IMG/VR virus record: IMGVR_UViG_3300031749_000006
Coordinates: 1 to 52,050 of that record
Strand: one strand, 5' to 3'
Source of the DNA: a virus
Length of the DNA: 52,050 nucleotides
Below the pieces are notes generated by a model that saw only the letters and a program-made list of their open reading frames with translations, did not search any database and was not told the DNA's origin. Within the stretch, counting starts at the first letter, position 1, and every line of letters starts with the position of its first letter. Position numbers and translations under genes: made by a program. Of the stretch, positions 15,636 through 23,715 are shown piece after piece.

Positions 15636-17174
15636 TTATGCCGCCGCGAATTCGAGATCGCCGGCCAGGATCATCAGGTTACCGATCAGGTTCACCTGCT
15701 GGCGCGAATTCATCCGGTTCGGGTCGTTGCTGTCGATCACGAAGGTGCTGGCGGCCACCGTCGCCGCCGTGTTCACGATCCAGCCGTTCTCGGCATAGAC
15801 GCGACACCTTCCGGCCCATGCACCGCGCATGCGCTTCGGCGTGACGACGGTGCCGTCGTATTCGGCCGCGAGGCTGCCGTCCGGCGCGAGCTTGTTGCGG
15901 GGGTAGACCAGGCTGACATAGCCGATCCAGTCGTAGCGGATCCGGCTCATTGTCGCCGGCACCATGATGTCGTGCCACGCCTGGGACGGGATACCGTTCG
16001 CGTCAGTGGTGTTCTCGGTCACCACGCGCTCGAGCTGGACGGTCCCATCCACCGCGACTGTGAAGGTCGACATGCCCGCGCCCAGGAGGATGTTGCGCTC
16101 GGTCTCGTCGTAGCGGTCCGCCGGCGCCGGCGGCAGGATGCCCGGCAGCGCTACGCCGCGCAGCTGGCGCGACGGATCGTTGGCCAGCTCATACGAGCAC
16201 GCGCCGGCATACGCGCCGCAGATCACCCAGGTCGGATGCATCGGGTTCTGGATCGGCAGCGTGGTCGCGTATTTGCTGTTGAGGCCCGTCTGCGCCGTCT
16301 GCACAGTGCCCGGCGTGCCGGCGATCACGCGGTAGCCCTTCGCGTCCAGCTGCCCCATGGCCATGTAGCGCGTGGCCAGAACCCCCTCGAAGATGCCGAC
16401 GTTGTTCGCGTCGTTCCAGCAGATGCCGATATCGGTGAACCAGGTGCTGGAGATCGCATCGAGCGCCGCGGTGACGACTGGGTCCGTCGCACCCCCGGCC
16501 ATGGCGGTGACGGTCACCGCCAGTCCGGCCGGCGTCGCGTCCCCGCGCTGCGCGTTGACCCGCAAATCGATGGTGTTGCCGAGGGTGCCACCGTGAAGTG
16601 CTGCAATCTCCAGCGCTCCGGTGCCGGCGGTGGGCGTGAACGGCAGAAATCCCTCACTGAAGGGAATGCCACCGAGGGTGGAGACGAGCTGCTCCGCCGT
16701 GGAGAGCGCGTTGGCCACAACCGTCGCCGCCGTGTCGCCGACAGAGACCGGGACCGCGATCCGGATCCCCGCGACATAGAGTGCCAGCGTGCCGGCCTGG
16801 GTGGCCGTGCCGGTGATGCCGAAAGATCCCGACGCCTTGGTCGCGGCGGTCGCATCCGGCACGCCGATGATCTCAAGCGGCAGCCAGGGATTGGCGCGGA
16901 TGAACGCCGCGGCCATCTGCGCGATGATCGACCCGCCACCCCCGAGCGCCTGCGCATCGGAGGCCGCGAACACCGGATAGGGCGTGTTCGGCTGGGCGGT
17001 GCCTGTCGGGAGCATCTGGCCGATCAGGAGTGCCTTGGCCGGATACGGCAGCAGGCCGGCTTGGCTGTAGTTCGCGCGGACCTGATAGAAGGCGCCCGGC
17101 ACCTGGAGATTGTAGGGGATCTCGTCCAGGGTGATTGTCTGGGTCGCCTGCGGCGACAACGTGTTCCCGCTCAC
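15636..17174 (-). CDS. Tail sheath protein (Mu gpL-like)
   Basis: 512 residues. The start MSGNTLSPQATQTITLDEIP and the N-terminal core PAKALLIGQML...VFAASDAQALGGGGS are typical of Mu-family sheaths, as is the C-terminal domain from ILLGAGMSTFTVAVDGTVQL through the conserved RIRYDWIGYVSLVYPRNKLA. It forms the contractile outer sheath. ATG overlaps the DUF2635 gene stop (ATGA). Confidence 0.95.
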   Translation of the reverse strand: MSGNTLSPQATQTITLDEIPYNLQVPGAFYQVRANYSQAGLLPYPAKALLIGQMLPTGTAQPNTPYPVFAASDAQALGGGGSIIAQMAAAFIRANPWLPLEIIGVPDATAATKASGSFGITGTATQAGTLALYVAGIRIAVPVSVGDTAATVVANALSTAEQLVSTLGGIPFSEGFLPFTPTAGTGALEIAALHGGTLGNTIDLRVNAQRGDATPAGLAVTVTAMAGGATDPVVTAALDAISSTWFTDIGICWNDANNVGIFEGVLATRYMAMGQLDAKGYRVIAGTPGTVQTAQTGLNSKYATTLPIQNPMHPTWVICGAYAGACSYELANDPSRQLRGVALPGILPPAPADRYDETERNILLGAGMSTFTVAVDGTVQLERVVTENTTDANGIPSQAWHDIMVPATMSRIRYDWIGYVSLVYPRNKLAPDGSLAAEYDGTVVTPKRMRGAWAGRCRVYAENGWIVNTAATVAASTFVIDSNDPNRMNSRQQVNLIGNLMILAGDLEFAAA

Positions 17175-17371
17175 TTACCTGTCTCCTGCACTTTGGCGCC
17201 CGTGGACTTTGGCGATGCGGGCGTGGCCTCGACGAGCACCAGGTCGCCGATCCGCAGCCATTTGCGGATCGTCCTGGTCTCCTCGAGCTCCATACCCTCC
17301 GCGGGCAGCTTGCGGCCGTCCGGTAGCCGCACGGTGCGCCCGGGGCCGGGCTTGACCATCAATTTCGGCAT
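17171..17371 (-). CDS. DUF2635 family protein (Mu gp38-like)
   Basis: 66 residues (MPKLMVKPGPGRTVRLPDGR, then RKWLRIGDLVLVEA). This short family always lies just before the sheath gene in Mu-like phages; its role is unknown. Start at 17371 overlaps the previous stop as TGATG. Confidence 0.88.
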   Translation of the reverse strand: MPKLMVKPGPGRTVRLPDGRKLPAEGMELEETRTIRKWLRIGDLVLVEATPASPKSTGAKVQETGK

Positions 17372-18009
17372 CAGCTGCTCTCCATCGTCGTCGGAATTCC
17401 GGCGACATCGTTCTGATCGTTGGCGCTCGAGGCGCCGTCGAAGTTCCAGTCGATCGCGAGTGTCTGGAACAGGCCCAGGTCGGCCGGGTTCGGCATCACG
17501 TCCGCGGGCTGGATGGTGGTGACCACGTCGCAATCGAGCACCGCGATCGCCTGATTCTCGTCGAAGTTCTCGCCGTGCGCATTCGCCACCCGGCGCACGA
17601 AGACGCTTCCGAGGCCGTTGCCATTGGCATCCGTCGTCTGCATGCCGTTCACGGCCGCCACGGCGATCTGTGCCAGGTGCAGCAGCCCGGGCGCCTGCGC
17701 GTCCCCGAAATACCGCTGCTGGAGACCGCGCGCGTTCATTACCGCGATGAAGATCGTCCAGGTGGAAGTGCCCTTGAACAGCGGGCTCTCGGTGCGGTCC
17801 TGAAGCACCGACCACCCAAGCCCGATGAACGGCGTCCGGTGGGTCAGCTTGTTCCACTCTTTCGCCGTCACATTCGCCGGCACGATCCCGAACTCGAATT
17901 TCGCGGGCGGGAAGACCTGCTGAAGCCGCGCCTGGATCGAGCGACCGATCCCCGGGAGCGGGCCGTCGGGAATGCCCGCGGCGAAAGCAGGAAGGCCGCC
18001 GCCGCTCAC
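17371..18009 (-). CDS. DUF1834 family protein (Mu gp37-like)
   Basis: 212 residues. It contains a conserved central region ESPLFKGTSTWTIFIAVMNA, GLLHLAQIAVAAVNG and VLDCDVVTTIQPADVMPN. The family sits between gp36 and gp38 in Mu and is thought to be a tail completion or terminator protein. ATGA overlap with the upstream DUF1320 gene. Confidence 0.85.
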   Translation of the reverse strand: MSGGGLPAFAAGIPDGPLPGIGRSIQARLQQVFPPAKFEFGIVPANVTAKEWNKLTHRTPFIGLGWSVLQDRTESPLFKGTSTWTIFIAVMNARGLQQRYFGDAQAPGLLHLAQIAVAAVNGMQTTDANGNGLGSVFVRRVANAHGENFDENQAIAVLDCDVVTTIQPADVMPNPADLGLFQTLAIDWNFDGASSANDQNDVAGIPTTMESS

Positions 18010-18461
18010 AGGCCACCATCCCAGAAGCCGGACGGCAGCGAGCCGCCGGACGCTCCCCCGTAGACGGGATCTCGCGAGCTCGTCTGCGCGTAGGACTGAT
18101 CGCCGACGGGAACCTCGTCCAGGTCGAGATGCACGGTGCCCCCCGCGATCGCCTTCAGCCAGGAGACGATCTGCTGCTGACCCGCCTGCACCTGGTCGGA
18201 CGGATTCCGCTGCCCACCAGTGGAGAGGTCATAGCGTGCCAGGATGCAGCACGCCCGACGCACTTCCGGGGGTGCTACCGTCAGGGGCATCCGGTAGCGG
18301 CGCCGCAGATAGGTGTCGATGAGCGCCGACGCCTCGTCGAGAGCCCGGTCGATCGGATCGGGCACGACCGCAACGAGATCCGCGCCGTCCGGCGTGGAGA
18401 GCCGGATCATTTCCGACTCCCCGAACCGGTCGATCATGTCGGCGATCGTCGCGTAAGCCAT
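18006..18461 (-). CDS. DUF1320 family protein (Mu gp36-like)
   Basis: 151 residues. MAYATIADMIDRFGESEMIR, then DRALDEASALIDTYLRRRYR and VRRACCILARYDL are diagnostic for DUF1320, a head-tail connector protein of Mu-like phages. Genome position just after the major head protein region fits. Confidence 0.92.
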   Translation of the reverse strand: MAYATIADMIDRFGESEMIRLSTPDGADLVAVVPDPIDRALDEASALIDTYLRRRYRMPLTVAPPEVRRACCILARYDLSTGGQRNPSDQVQAGQQQIVSWLKAIAGGTVHLDLDEVPVGDQSYAQTSSRDPVYGGASGGSLPSGFWDGGL

Positions 18462-18475
18462 GCTTCAGATGCCTC

Positions 18476-18811
18476 TCAGGCGCTCTTCTTCGCGCGCTTC
18501 GGCTGCCGCCCGGCGCCCTCCGCCGCGGCGCCCGTCTGGTCGCCGCCCTCGGCCGCATGCGCGTCCGACACCAGCGCCTGCTCCACAGCGGCCTGGGCGG
18601 CTTCACCGCCCTCTTCGAGCGCGCCCTCAAGCGCGTCGAGCGTCTCCTCGGTCGCGGTATCGCCGATCGCGAGATAGAAGACCGGATCGCGCCGCAGTTC
18701 GCGCAGCTCCTCGGCCGTAAAATGGTTGAGCGGATAGGCTGCCATCGGGGGATGCTGCATCCCGGCGCGGCGCCGGCCAGCGATACCGCAGAACACGACG
18801 AGCTTCTTCAT
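18476..18811 (-). CDS. HI1506/Mu gp35-like small protein, 111 aa
   Basis: It begins MKKLVVFCGIAGRRRAGMQH and contains PLNHFTAEELRELRRDPVFY, which matches the short domain of HI1506-related proteins encoded between T and gp36 in Mu-like phages. The rest is an Ala/Glu-rich acidic stretch and a basic tail. Likely a minor head or connector-associated protein; role unknown. Confidence 0.78.
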   Translation of the reverse strand: MKKLVVFCGIAGRRRAGMQHPPMAAYPLNHFTAEELRELRRDPVFYLAIGDTATEETLDALEGALEEGGEAAQAAVEQALVSDAHAAEGGDQTGAAAEGAGRQPKRAKKSA

Positions 18812-18900
18812 CGCCTGGTCTCCTCGGGGTAGGGCGCCCCGACGATTTCGCTCGCCGGGGCCGGAGGTGAGCCATCGATCCCTCCGTTATGGGGCAGCAC
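18808..18900 (-). CDS. Possible 30-codon ORF between T and gp35
   Basis: A GTG at 18900 opens VLPHNGGIDGSPPAPASEIV..., whose TGA overlaps the ATG of the next gene (ATGA at 18811-18808). The overlap is the only support. The 116-bp interval between the head gene and gp35 holds nothing else obvious apart from a GGAGGG motif. It may be noncoding. Confidence 0.25.
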   Translation of the reverse strand: MLPHNGGIDGSPPAPASEIVGAPYPEETRR

Positions 18901-18927
18901 GCCGATGGCCCCCGTCTATTCAGGCGC

Positions 18928-19860
18928 TCAGCTGAGCCAGGGGTTCTCCACCGGCTTCGCCAGCCCACGGAAGGTGTTGGACACCGTGCCGCCGGAGGCG
19001 AGCGGATCGCCGGCCGGCAGGAACTGGTTTTCGCAGTAGGCGCGCGCGGCGGGCGCCAGGGAGGGAGGCACCACGAGGAGAAGCCCGGTCATCCCGATGC
19101 CCATCGGCGCGCCGTTCGGGCGCCGCAGGCTCATCATCGTCGCGCGGGCGCTTTCGAGGTTCGCCAGCGTGAGCGCCGCGTCCGAGCGGAACGCCAGCTG
19201 CCAGAGGCCGTAGCCGGCGTTCGAGCGGCCATCGACACCCCACACGAACTCATCCTCGAAGAACGTGGTCTCGTCCGTGAGGCTGAATTTCGGGATCACC
19301 CGGAACGGACGGCGCGTCTGGTAGATGAACGGCTTCTGGATGCGGCTGCCGTCGATCAGATACCAGCTCGGATTGCCGGTGCCCGCCTGATAGTTGGCGA
19401 CCGTCGTCGCCGCGCCGGTGGCCGTATAGTTCGGGTGCGCGGTGTCGAAGAAGTTCTGGCCGTCATAGGTCAGTGTGGCGTGGCCCTGCGTGAAGAGCTG
19501 GCTGACCAGATTGTCGGGGACCTGGCCGGCGTCCTGGCCCAGCTGCTCGGCGATCGGACGCAGGATGCCGTAGCGATCGTCCTCGATGTCCTCGCGCTTG
19601 ATACCGATGGTCTCCTCGAACGTCTTGTTCGAGATCGAGAAGGTCTCAAGGCTCACGGTGTTGACGACGCGGTCGCCGATCCACTCGCGCAGGCCCGGCA
19701 GCATGTCGAGGCGCGGATACACCTCGGCGCGGCCGGTGCTCGGCTGTTCGTAGGTGAAGCTCTTGTAGATCGACGGCGCCGCGTAGAGCTGCGTGTCGAA
19801 CGCCAGGCTGACCGCGTCATTGATCGACTGGAGCAGCGGGAAGGTGATGACAGATGCCAT
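18928..19860 (-). CDS. Major head subunit (Mu gpT-like)
   Basis: 310 residues. The conserved start FPLLQSINDAVSLAFDTQLY, the YPRLDMLPGLREWIGDRVVN motif, SISNKTFEETIGIKREDIED and NFFDTAHPNY identify the gpT family. It forms the icosahedral capsid. No N-terminal scaffold is fused, in line with Mu, where the scaffold is the product of the I gene. Confidence 0.97.
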   Translation of the reverse strand: MASVITFPLLQSINDAVSLAFDTQLYAAPSIYKSFTYEQPSTGRAEVYPRLDMLPGLREWIGDRVVNTVSLETFSISNKTFEETIGIKREDIEDDRYGILRPIAEQLGQDAGQVPDNLVSQLFTQGHATLTYDGQNFFDTAHPNYTATGAATTVANYQAGTGNPSWYLIDGSRIQKPFIYQTRRPFRVIPKFSLTDETTFFEDEFVWGVDGRSNAGYGLWQLAFRSDAALTLANLESARATMMSLRRPNGAPMGIGMTGLLLVVPPSLAPAARAYCENQFLPAGDPLASGGTVSNTFRGLAKPVENPWLS

Positions 19861-19866
19861 GAGTTA

Positions 19867-20283
19867 TCAGGCCCCCTCGAGCAGAACCCAGGTCTGCCCG
19901 TTCTCGATGCCATTGATCTTGCCGATCGGCGCGGTGAAACCGGACGTCGGCGCGGTCAGGGTGAAGGTGTTGTCGTCGGTCGCGTAGACCTCGGCATTGA
20001 TGTTCGCGACCCCGGCCGAGCCGACCGCGAGAGCGAACGACCCGCGCTCGGCGACGATCGTCGCCCCCGCCGTGGCGGACGCCGAGTTGTCGTAGGTCGC
20101 CGTCGCGAGACCGGCGAACACCGCCGCTCCGGCCGTCTGCGGGCGCACAAGCTCGCCGCTGGAATTGAGGCAGACGATACCGCCGCGGAAGATCTTCTCG
20201 CCGGGCGCCACCGGATAGCCGAAGTCGCTGCGCCCGAAGCGCTGGCCGCGGCGCGGCACCTTGGCGTCGGATGTGAGTGCCAT
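19867..20283 (-). CDS. Capsid decoration or cement protein (DUF2190-like, between I and T)
   Basis: 138 residues, starting MALTSDAKVPRRGQRFGRSD, then APGEKIFRGGIVCLNSSGEL and FAGLATATYDNSASATAGAT. This beta-barrel pattern with two-strand repeats is shared with DUF2190 and lambda gpD-like decoration proteins. It takes the place of Mu gp33 between protease/scaffold and major head gene. Confidence 0.8.
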   Translation of the reverse strand: MALTSDAKVPRRGQRFGRSDFGYPVAPGEKIFRGGIVCLNSSGELVRPQTAGAAVFAGLATATYDNSASATAGATIVAERGSFALAVGSAGVANINAEVYATDDNTFTLTAPTSGFTAPIGKINGIENGQTWVLLEGA

Positions 20284-21558
20284 TTACGCCTCCTTTTCCC
20301 GCTCGGCGCGCTTCTTGCGCCACTCGGCGAGCTGCTCCTTGGTGAGGCCGAATTTCGACATCACCTCTTTGTCCTCGGCGCTCATCATCTCGGTGCCACC
20401 GCCAGACGGCGCCGGGGAGAAGCGCCCATCGGCGCCGCGCGCGTTGATCGACGGCATTTCGTCGATCATCTTCTCGGTCGCCTCCGGGTCCTGCGCGTGA
20501 AGCGCGATCATGCGATCGCGGACGCTCTGGGCCGCGATCGGCTTGCCGGCGGCGATGGCGCCGTCGACGAAGCGACGGGCGGCTTCTTCAGCAGCAGTCT
20601 TCACCATGGTGTCGACGCGCGCCTGCAGGGCGACATGCTCCTCGAGCGGCACATACTTCGTGCCGAGCTCGGCGAGCTGCTTGTCCTTGTCGGTCAGCTG
20701 CTGCGCCTGTAGCGCCACCTGCTGGCGCCCGGTTTCCATGGCGGCGAGGCAAGCCGCCTCGTCCGCCGTGTCCGGAAGGCCGAGAACCTTCCTGACGGTG
20801 GCGATGTCCATATCCGCTCCTTCCGAGTGTGCGGCGCCAGTCCAGCCGCTGGTGTCCATCCCGAGCTTCCGTGCGCGGGCGAGAATGCGACGACGCGCTT
20901 CCGCGCGCTCCGCATCGGTGAGGTCTGCCGTCCGATCCACCATGTCCCACGCCAGCTCGACGTGGTCGGGATCGCGGATGATCAGCTGCCGCTTCTCCGG
21001 GACCGCGAACATGTCGGCGGGGAGCTTCGCGCGCTCCTCGGCCGAGATCCGCGCGTGCAGGGACGCGAGCTGGGTCAGATTGGGGGCGTTGGTGAGGGCG
21101 GCGCGCAGGATCCTGGTGACGCGCCCACCCCGGGCGTGGGTGTAGACGGGGGAAATCCCGCGATACGACTTGTCGGCCATCAGCGCGGTGCCGGACTGCG
21201 TCCATTCGACGCGCCCCCAGATGCCACCCGCGCGCGGATCGTCGCCGCGGTTGGCGAGATCGACAATCCACCCTCGCGCCGGAGATTCGCCGCCACGCGG
21301 CGCGGCCAGGTCGGTCGCGTGGTTCTCGTCGATCGGCAGCTTGCCCGCTTCCATCGAGACGCGGATCAGATCGTCGGCATCGGCTACATGGTATGGGCCT
21401 CGCCCGTCCGTCCCCGAAAATGTGCCCGGCGGTAGCAGCTGGATCCACTCCGGCGGCGCAGCTTCCGCCGTCGCGTGCAGTGCCACGCCGGGCAAGTCCA
21501 AGAACAGGGAGGAAACGTTCGTCTGATCCACGCGCCCAACGTAGAGGCGCGACGGCAT
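20284..21558 (-). CDS. Prohead protease and scaffold (Mu gpI-like), 424 aa
   Basis: The N-terminal protease part shows DDLIRVSMEAGKLPIDENHA (with the family DENHA motif), GGIWGRVEWTQSGTALMADK and YRGISPVYTHARGGRVTRIL. The C-terminal half is a coiled-coil scaffold (QLTDKDKQLAELGTKY...). Between them is an extra segment of about 70 residues (PEKRQLIIRDPDHVELAWDM...ARKLGMDTSGW) resembling DUF6582, which is not part of Mu gpI. The long ATG start (21558) sits only 8 nt from a late-promoter palindrome. If the predicted +1 at 21531 is right, translation starts at the in-frame GTG there (codon 10). Confidence 0.9.
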   Translation of the reverse strand: MPSRLYVGRVDQTNVSSLFLDLPGVALHATAEAAPPEWIQLLPPGTFSGTDGRGPYHVADADDLIRVSMEAGKLPIDENHATDLAAPRGGESPARGWIVDLANRGDDPRAGGIWGRVEWTQSGTALMADKSYRGISPVYTHARGGRVTRILRAALTNAPNLTQLASLHARISAEERAKLPADMFAVPEKRQLIIRDPDHVELAWDMVDRTADLTDAERAEARRRILARARKLGMDTSGWTGAAHSEGADMDIATVRKVLGLPDTADEAACLAAMETGRQQVALQAQQLTDKDKQLAELGTKYVPLEEHVALQARVDTMVKTAAEEAARRFVDGAIAAGKPIAAQSVRDRMIALHAQDPEATEKMIDEMPSINARGADGRFSPAPSGGGTEMMSAEDKEVMSKFGLTKEQLAEWRKKRAEREKEA

Positions 21559-21582
21559 GCGGCCGTCCTAACGATGGTTATG
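21538..21582 (-). promoter_or_regulatory. Late promoter candidate for protease/head genes
   Basis: CCTAAC-GATG-GTTATG (21567-21582; one mismatch in the dyad) is followed on the minus strand, exactly 23 nt later, by TACGTT (21543-21538), a TAnnnT -10 element. The predicted +1 is 21531, the first base of an in-frame GTG. Position and geometry equal those at 31794-31838 and 9716-9760, and Mu also has a C-activated promoter before I. Confidence 0.68.
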
Positions 21583-21758
21583 ATAGTGGCTGGAGGAGAG
21601 GAGACGGCGCGGGACAGAAGAGCCGATTTTAAGGCCGCTGAGCGGCTTGGTCCGTCAGGACGTCCGGATGGAGCCTAGCACACCCGAAAACCTGATGAAT
21701 ACCGTCTTAGCGTCTCTTAGGAGGCATGTCGTCGTCGCCATGGCAATGAAGTGGCGCA
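21583..21758. other. Noncoding gap at the prophage centre, between G and I
   Basis: No gene. This is the largest minus-strand gap inside the late region and lies 65-240 bp from the prophage midpoint (21823). It contains the palindrome GCCGCT-G-AGCGGC (21634-21646), GTCC-GTCA-GGAC just after it, and CTCTTAGGA (21714-21722), which recurs at the prophage left end. In Mu the strong gyrase site that organises replicative transposition lies at the genome centre, between G and I. The location matches; no gyrase motif can be proven by eye. Confidence 0.45.
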
Positions 21759-22262
21759 TCAGACGCCCAGAAGGCGCCCGAGTAGCCGGTCGACGGTCTC
21801 CAGGATCATCTCCTCATCCTCGTCCGAGATGCCCAGATACGGCCGCGCCGGGATGGTCACCTTGCGGGCGAGGACCAGGTGGCCACCCATCTGGAAGGCG
21901 AGCGCCTTGGCGCGCACCGGCCGGATCGTCGCGCCCCACTGGTGGACACCGGCATAGATCAGCGGCGAGCCGATCCGCAGCGTGTGATAGCCGGCGCGGA
22001 AGGTGATCGACCGCATCAGGGCCGACGACTGGACGAGGGTCGGGCCCGGACGGCGGAACTCGGCATAGGCGGGATTGAGCGGCGCCCAGGGCGTGCCATC
22101 TGGCGCGGTGCCAGACTGAAACCGCGCCTCGGTCGACGCGACGAGGCCGGTGCCGATCGCGTCCAGGAGCGGCTTTGCGTCCCGGTCCAGCATGCGCAGG
22201 CGGTCCATCGCCTCAACAACGCGGCGATCGTCGAAGGTGATTTCAGCGGAGAGGCCGGCCAT
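21759..22262 (-). CDS. Virion morphogenesis protein (Mu gpG-like)
   Basis: 167 residues from MAGLSAEITFDDRRVVEAMD at 22262, overlapping the stop of the F-like gene (TGATG). Family features: STEARFQSGTAPDGTPWAPL, then SSALMRSITFRAG, YAGVHQWGATIRP and PARPYLGISDEDEEMILETV. Gp31/G is required for joining heads and tails. The longer open frame upstream is a shadow of the F gene. Confidence 0.92.
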   Translation of the reverse strand: MAGLSAEITFDDRRVVEAMDRLRMLDRDAKPLLDAIGTGLVASTEARFQSGTAPDGTPWAPLNPAYAEFRRPGPTLVQSSALMRSITFRAGYHTLRIGSPLIYAGVHQWGATIRPVRAKALAFQMGGHLVLARKVTIPARPYLGISDEDEEMILETVDRLLGRLLGV

Positions 22263-23479
22263 CAGCGCAGTGATCCCACCAGGATCGTCACCTGGTCGTC
22301 GTCCTTGCGCGCGACCGTCAGGCTGCACCGGTCCGAGACCAGGAAGAGTGCCCCGGCATTCGTGAACGTTGCGCCGCGCGTGCCCTTGGGCACGATGAGG
22401 CGCAGAAGAAAATCGCGGTCCTTGACGTCGAGGCGCGCGAGCTCGCGCACGATGCTCGCGCCGATCGGTGCGGACGGTCGCCATGCGTCGCCCGGATCGA
22501 GCAGCGCGAGCTCGCGCAATGTCTCTCCACCGATCACGTCCCATGCCGCCACATCCTCCGGCGTCTCGGCGCTTTCCAGTGCGTCCCGCACGGTCTCAGC
22601 ATTGGCGGCCGTCGGCCGCGCGATCGCCCGCTTCTGCTCATCTGTGAGGGCGCCACGCCACGCGTCGGCCTGGGCGCCCAGGATGCGGCGCGCCGCGGCC
22701 GTGGAACGGAATGAATGTGGCTTGGCCGGGAGCGGCACCTGGACGCCAGGGACGGCGCTCACCGGCTCGGCCGACACCGGCGCGCGGCGCCCTTCCTTCC
22801 AGATCTTGCCCGGATTGCCGACCCAGCCAGGATCGACGCCTTCCGGCACGCGGGTGACGACACCCGTCGTCTTGTTCACATACGTGGTCCACTTCGTTTC
22901 CGGGGCGGTGTCGGGCTTCGTCTTGCCCATCCGGCGCAGGCCGCCCTCCGATACGACGCTGGCGATGCACCGGCAGCCCCACCCTTTCGGCGGGTAATGG
23001 GTGTCCCACCACGGATCGTCGGCTTTCAGCGTCAGGCCATTCCACGCCAGGTGCATGATCCGCGGATGCGCCACCGGCGTATGCACGAACTGCCAGTAGG
23101 GAAACGCCTCGAGCGTCTCCGGCCGCGTCATCTGCGCGTAGCGGCCGGCGGCGTAGGCCGTGTTCATGTTGCTCTCGTAGATCACCCGCGCGCGCCATTG
23201 CGGATGACCGTGGTGGACCCATCCGTGGCGTTTCACGATGTCGTCGAAATCGCGCTTGAACGCGCCGAAGCCGGTGCCCTGGGAGATCGCCTTGTCGACC
23301 GCCTGCCGGAAATCCTCGATCAGCGCCTTCTTGGTCGCTCCAGCCACGGCGAAGGCCCGCGCATGCGCCTCGTCCATGACGGCGGTCCAGTGTGCCGAGG
23401 GCATGTTCGTCTTCTGCCGGAAATAATCGACCGCCTCGTCGAACGGCAGCTGGACGGCTTCGGCGGTCGTGCGCGTCAT
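22262..23479 (-). CDS. Phage head morphogenesis protein F (Mu gp30 / SPP1 gp7-like)
   Basis: 405 residues. The N-terminal two-thirds carry the Mu F motifs: FDEAVDYFRQKTNMPS, ARVIYESNMNTAYAAGRYAQ, MHLAWNGLTLKADDPWWDTH and YPPKGWGCRCIASVVSEGGL (paired cysteines). The final 140 residues form an extra domain (VSDRCSLTVARKDDDQVTIL at the end), possibly one of the small nuclease-like domains often fused to F proteins; this is a guess. It acts in capsid assembly close to the portal. Confidence 0.9.
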   Translation of the reverse strand: MTRTTAEAVQLPFDEAVDYFRQKTNMPSAHWTAVMDEAHARAFAVAGATKKALIEDFRQAVDKAISQGTGFGAFKRDFDDIVKRHGWVHHGHPQWRARVIYESNMNTAYAAGRYAQMTRPETLEAFPYWQFVHTPVAHPRIMHLAWNGLTLKADDPWWDTHYPPKGWGCRCIASVVSEGGLRRMGKTKPDTAPETKWTTYVNKTTGVVTRVPEGVDPGWVGNPGKIWKEGRRAPVSAEPVSAVPGVQVPLPAKPHSFRSTAAARRILGAQADAWRGALTDEQKRAIARPTAANAETVRDALESAETPEDVAAWDVIGGETLRELALLDPGDAWRPSAPIGASIVRELARLDVKDRDFLLRLIVPKGTRGATFTNAGALFLVSDRCSLTVARKDDDQVTILVGSLR

Positions 23480-23715
23480 TTGGCCTCGTCGGACTTTCGC
23501 GCCGCGGCCAGATCACTTCCCCTGATCTGGCAAACGACCTGAGCAACAGTGCGTACCCTGGGCGGGCTCACCTGGTAGAACCGCGCGAGCACCAAGATAT
23601 GCCCGGTCTGATCGGCGTGCCGCTTCGCGTTCGCCGCTGCATTGCGCCCCTCGAACATGCGGCCACAATCCACGCAGGAGGATTTCGACGTGCGCAGTTT
23701 CCGTTCACTTGCCAT
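23476..23715 (-). CDS. Small C2H2-type zinc-ribbon protein, about 79 aa
   Basis: From MASERKLRTSKSSCVDCGRM the spacing C-x2-C-x13-H-x5-H (CVDCGRMFEGRNAAANAKRH, then ADQTGH) suggests one zinc finger, followed by a basic tail. An ATG 9 nt upstream (23724) is an alternative start. It overlaps the portal gene end and the F start, so it belongs to the packaging operon. Partner and role unknown. Confidence 0.6.
   Translation of the reverse strand: MASERKLRTSKSSCVDCGRMFEGRNAAANAKRHADQTGHILVLARFYQVSPPRVRTVAQVVCQIRGSDLAAARKSDEAK

Noticed and set aside
18889-20712. 607-codon plus-strand ORF
   Set aside because: Antisense to the major head, decoration and scaffold genes; biased composition.
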